A stretch of DNA of 64,000 nt from Cyclospora cayetanensis (taxonomy: Eukaryota; Apicomplexa; Conoidasida; Eucoccidiorida; Eimeriidae): assembly GCF_002999335.1 (NCBI RefSeq), contig NW_020312247.1, positions 62,001 through 126,000 on the forward strand, in the 5' to 3' direction. Position 1 is the stretch's first letter. Every line of letters begins with the position of its first letter. A model generated the notes under the pieces. The model was not told the DNA's origin and did no database searches. It was given only the letters and a program-made list of their open reading frames with translations. Below are positions 59,804 through 64,000 of the stretch, one piece after another. A program made the translations under genes and the position numbers.

Positions 59804-62800
59804 TTACTCTGTATCGCGAGATACGGGGTCTTCCTCGAAAGCCTCGAGCACCATGGCATCGAAATCGAAGGATGCCTCCGATCTGACTTGCCCGTATCCT
59901 GCGAACGCGTCTGCATGCTGAGAAAAACGTGGCAAACGCTGTGTGTTGCTGCTGCTGTCCGTTGTGCCTTCTCCACATCGAAATCGCTTTGTAGTTCTTT
60001 CCCAATTGTTTCTACCCGCGCAAATACAAGCGCTGCAGCTTCGTTGCTTTGTGCTTGCAACGCAGGCGCTGTCTGGAGTAGTGTCGCGGGCATGCGGATC
60101 TGTGCAATGCGTTGTTGTTGCAAGCTCTTTGACCATCCTGGTGGACTGATTGTCTGCCATGTGCACCCCCTCATGGCATGCATCCGGTTCTAGCTCGCCG
60201 TCCTCGACTTCAGACTCTTGCGAGGGTCCGTGTGCTTCTTGCTGCTGCAGCGGTGGCTTGCATGCCTCCCTCTGACGTTCTTGCCCCCCTGGCCTGCCGT
60301 GTAGCAAGCGGTGCTGCTTTTGACTGCTGCAATGCGCTTCCTGAAGACAAAGCTGCTGCCACTGCTGATTGCGTGCCTTGTGCTTAGGCACAAGCCGTGC
60401 AAAGGTCTTGGCGAGACAGCACAGCAGCTCGAACAGAAACCAGCAGATCTCAGAGTCGCGCGACAAGATGTTGAGGCATCTTTGCAGCAAAAAGCCCTGC
60501 CCTTTGGCCAGCTCTTCTCCCTGCAGCGCAGGCACGCATGCACCCCGCTCCCACCACTCTCCGCTCGTGGCAAAGCGCGCATGCATGCATTCATACACGT
60601 ATATATACTCTCTGCAGCAGTCGCGGAAGGCGCTCCCCAAGGATAGACGCGCGCGGCTACCTCCTTCCACCTTGCGTATCACAGGCAGGACCTTTACTGC
60701 CATGCAGCAGATGCAGACAGAGAAGAAGGAGCAGCGCTGTCTTCACATGCATGCGACACACGCGCAAGGGCCTCAAATTTCCCGACGTGGACGCACTCGA
60801 AGAACAAGCCACGAAAGCGCAGTCAAATCAGCTGCCGAGATGCGTCTAGCCACAATGAACCTTATAAGACAGTCCTTTGAGGCTCATGTGCGCGCGTACC
60901 TCCTCCACAAGTTCGGCTATGTCGTTGTTCTCTCCGCGGCAATGCCACAGATGCTGCTCTTCCCCATGAGGCGCTAGGGGACCTTTCACAAAAGGCCAGC
61001 CGCATTGCCTGACTTCCGTTCAAGAAAGCATTGCACACATCCACACCCACATGTCTCAGTGCAAAGGCGATACTTGCAGCCGTCACTCCCCTCCTTCTTC
61101 TCCCCTCGCCACTCTGTGCTAGCTGCAGCAGGCCAGTACGTAGAGGCTGAACTTTTCTGGCGTCTGTTTCCGACAGCAGGCAGGCAGCGTACCGACACTT
61201 GCTCGTGTGTATGTCCAGGAAACCCATGCTTAGCAGATAACCCCTTGCTTTGCACACATCTTCATGGCGCTGAACATCAGACCCTGCGAAAGCACAAACA
61301 CGCCGTTCCCAAGGCTGCCAGGAAAGTGAGAACTCTTCTTCCCTCAGAAGCTGCGGCGCCTGTGGAAAGCCAGGCCATACGTGACAAGCGGCGACCCCAC
61401 AATTGGGCAAGTGTTGAGTGTCAACTGCCGCGAAATCGATCAGAAAAGGGCAAGAGCGGCTGTGATGCGCTGCATCACATCCTCAGCAGCAGCAGCCGAA
61501 GGCCTTCTGCATGCTGCAGAAAATGGAGTGCACGGAGGGCAGCCACGCATGCAAAAGCGTGGCTTATCTTATCACACCTGTGGCATGAATGGGCAACCCT
61601 TGAACACCGAGCAGCTCTGTAATTTTCGCATACGGGCAGTCGTCACTGCTGAAAAATCAAAGGGCAGGACAGTCATTGACAGACCGAAGACACATGTGCA
61701 TACATGTATGCATAAATATACATATATATATATACCTGCATGTGCATATATATATATGCATAAGTATACATATATATATATGTATATTTATGCATATATA
61801 TATATATGCACATGTAGGTATATATGTATATTTATGCATATATGTGTGTGCACATGTAGGTATAGATACATACATATGTACATACATACCTACGGGCATA
61901 TCTATGTACATAGACATGTGTACACATACGGACAGAAACCAACACACACATATATAGCCACACATACATATCGACATACATACATGCATAGACATATACA
62001 CACACATATATATACACGTGTTGGGCAACCGGGGAAAGAGGAAGTATACGTGTATGCGTACATGTATATATGTATATATGTATGATGGTATGTATGTATC
62101 ATCGTATGTATGTATCATCGTATGTATGTATCATTTTATGTATGTATGTATCATTGTATGTATGTATATGTGTGTGTGTATGTGTATGCGCATTTGGCGG
62201 CAACGCAGCAGCAGACTACGAAAATAAGGGGCATCTGCCCTTTGTCTTATCCCATGAAAAACATGACGCCAGCAAAGGACGGCTCTGAGCGCTTGCTTGC
62301 TCTCAGTCGAATGCCTTCTAGGGCGATGTCATCTCAAGATTTCGACGCCTTGCCAAGCTGTGCACATTGCTCTGTCCCTTACTGAATGCTCCTTGAAGAA
62401 GTGATTCTCTCCCTTTCCACGAAGTGACGTTGGGAAATGGCATGCATCCGTTGCAGTTCGAGTTTCAGCTTTGCCAGGCGGGACGCTTGGACCTGAGAGC
62501 TGTCATTTACGGCGTTAAGATGGAGTTGCAGCCTTGCGCTTTCTTTTTCCGCGCTTTTTCTGGCCTCTTCTGCCTTCTCGACCTGAGACAGCACGCCACA
62601 GGTGTCGCATTGAAGAGGCAGCGTTCGTAAAGGCGGCATCAAGAGGCCCTCAGAGAAGGAAGTCTGAAGATGCCTGCCTGTCTCAGCTGCGATTAAGCCC
62701 GCACGCGCCGCTGTTAGGTAGCAAGTAAAGCATCTGGCGCGTCTGCTGCGGCTACAGCCCTGAAAAGACGTCATGATGGCAAAACAACAATGAAAGCGAA

Positions 62801-63688
62801 AAGAAAGAAAGAAAGAAAGAAAGAGACGGAGAGAGAGAGAGAAAAAAAAGAAGGGAAAAAGAGAGAAAAAAACGAGAGAGAAAGAAAGAAAAAAAGAGAG
62901 AAAGAGAGAAAGAAAGAAAGAAAGACGCACAGGCAGAAACGACTGACCTGCTGTTGCAGCTCGACAGTGCGCTGATGATATTCTCTGGTTAGGGTATCCG
63001 TTGCAGCCTTCAAGTCAGCGAAAGTGACGGCCACATCCGCGCTGTTGCACAGTGTACAGATACAGCTTGCATGCACAGCCAGGGGTGGTGGAAAAACCCC
63101 AAGGCATAAGCTCCCACGATCCAGCAAAATTAAAAAAAAACGATTCGCGCTCACCCACAGCCGAGCAAGGCGGCCGTTACTCCTATCCACAGCGGATAGG
63201 AAGGGGCATGAAGAGACTTTTGTCACCGCTCTCCTAATGGCATTGAAACAAAGCCTTCGCTGTCTACGGGTACTTCTCTCTTGCTTTGGGTATTACTTTT
63301 TGTCTATACGCGCTGAAGGGAAGCAAGGAGTTCCTTGGAGAGGAAGGGTTCACTGCGCTTGCAGCTTTCCCGCTAGTGCGTGAGGAGGAGGAGCAAAGGA
63401 GCAGTGGTCTTCTTGTTTATAGACTTTTTAAAAATGTCTTATAGATTTTATGCGGCCGCCAAAGAAAAAAACAAAATCTTCCATTGCCACGGTCACGCAC
63501 CCGCTTGCAAGAGATGTTGCAGCTCGATCCAACGCCTCAAGAACTGCATAGCCCCTGCCTTCCCTTTGCAGCGTCTTCTTTAGCTCTTCCAGCCACGCTG
63601 CAGCCTGCTTGCGCTGCTCTCCCTGATCGTTGCAGACATGCAGCCTTGCCAGCAACTCCGCAACGTCTTCGGCTGCTCTCTCGTCGGC
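59804..63688 (-). CDS. Hypothetical multi-exon coiled-coil protein (5' end not seen)
   Basis: Ten exons link with consistent phase: 63688-63501, 63041-62948, 62663-62383, 61648-61578, 61513-61479, 61359-61283, 61008-60900, 60795-60762, 60696-60599, 60520-59804; 567 codons plus stop from the first visible exon. That exon starts right after an acceptor, so the gene begins further right, possibly outside the window. The N-terminal half is coiled coil (VAELLARLHVCNDQGEQRKQ; RKSAEKESARLQLHLNAVND; RLAKLKLELQRM). The middle is a run of small exons (KITELLGVQGLPIHA; HLWHCRGENNDIAELVEE; LKVLPVIRKVEGG). The last exon has a helical hydrophobic part (EICWFLFELLCCLAKTFARL), then a polar stretch ending FDAMVLEAFEEDPVSRDTE. 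In 60180-59880 another frame (ALVFARVETIGKELQSDFDV) looks at least as protein-like, so the last exon may contain an unseen intron. Family not recognised. Confidence 0.55.
61690..62190 (+). repeat. Long TATGCA/TGTA microsatellite in an intron
   Basis: About 500 bases of CATATATATA, GTACATACATACC, ACACACATATA and finally ATGTATGTATCATCGT units. The last unit (TGTATGTATCATCGTA) repeats several times at 62080-62160. It fills the intron between exons 62663-62383 and 61648-61578. Confidence 0.85.
62800..62938 (+). repeat. GAAA/GAGA purine tract in an intron
   Basis: AAGAAAGAAAGAAAGAAAG, GAGAGAGAGA and AAAAAAGAAGGG units form about 135 bases of almost pure purine. It lies between exons 63041-62948 and 62663-62383; on the coding (-) strand it is a CTTT/CTCT tract. 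Confidence 0.85.
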
Positions 63689-63789
63689 CTGTGCACATGG
63701 CGATATGCAGGCACACATGCAAAGAGGGTAGCGCTAGAACACCCTCCTATCTTGTTTCCAATGGGGATGCATGCACAGTTCTCCGAGTC

Positions 63790-64000
63790 AATATATGTAT
63801 CTATGTATATATTTGCATGTATATATGTGCATGTATATATGTGCATGTATATATGTGCATGTATATATGTATATGTATACGTGTATGTATGTATATATGT
63901 ATTTATGTACATATATGTATGTATGTATATGTATATAAGTGCACGTATAGATGCGTATGTATATATGTGCATGTATATATGTGTATGTATATATGTGCAT
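63790..64000 (+). repeat. GCATGTATATATGT minisatellite at the window end
   Basis: A 14-base unit GTGCATGTATATAT repeats in tandem at about 63824-63866 and again, diverged, to the window end. It lies upstream of the first visible exon (63688) of the minus-strand coiled-coil gene, and so in an intron or the 5' flank. Confidence 0.85.

Noticed and set aside
1..64000. Retrotransposon or DNA transposon coding remains, CRISPR arrays, rRNA genes, telomeric TTTAGGG arrays
   Set aside because: I looked for reverse transcriptase, integrase or transposase motifs, regular repeat-spacer arrays and telomere repeats and saw none.

Overview
This looks like nuclear DNA of a coccidian apicomplexan of the Eimeria/Cyclospora type. 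The evidence is intron-rich GT-AG genes, CAG-type triplet runs giving poly-Gln/Ala/Ser tracts inside exons, a five-exon secreted surface antigen of the Eimeria SAG (CAP-fold) kind with a GPI-type tail, mitochondrial genes typical of the group, and long gene-poor spacers with CA/TA microsatellites. Species cannot be settled from the sequence alone. All gene models come from reading frames, splice sites and splice-phase agreement by eye; no transcript or database search was used.

Left part (0-24 kb, + strand): an unrecognised 750-codon ORF (567-2618); a giant five-exon gene (4579-18607, about 4,221 aa) with a GHKL/HSP90-like ATPase fold and a C-terminal DUF3883 domain, like plant NO VEIN; and a ten-exon JmjC/cupin protein with an intact iron-binding HxD...H set (21022-24087).

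Middle (24-44 kb): gene-poor spacers enclose the SAG-type surface antigen (26891-28393), the Rieske iron-sulfur subunit of mitochondrial complex III (31404-33575), and a ten-exon OCRL/INPP5B-like protein (36738-43340). In the last, the inositol 5-phosphatase domain has lost its recognisable catalytic residues while the ASH and RhoGAP parts remain, with a candidate arginine finger. A small dispersed repeat family with a conserved hairpin lies in the spacers between 19.5 and 35 kb (about six copies).

Right part (44-64 kb): an intronless mitochondrial pyruvate carrier subunit (44128-44460, - strand), a secreted Ser/Gly/Thr/Tyr-rich protein (46315-47949, - strand), an ankyrin-repeat protein (49667-52079, + strand), and three unrecognised - strand genes (52263-53350, 54238-58537, 59804-63688). 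The last two have many small exons and helical or coiled-coil stretches, and their introns carry the TA/CA/GAAA microsatellites. The genes are not functionally clustered, as is usual in eukaryotes. The Rieske protein and the pyruvate carrier both serve mitochondrial respiration; the SAG protein and the Ser/Tyr-rich protein are predicted to be exported.
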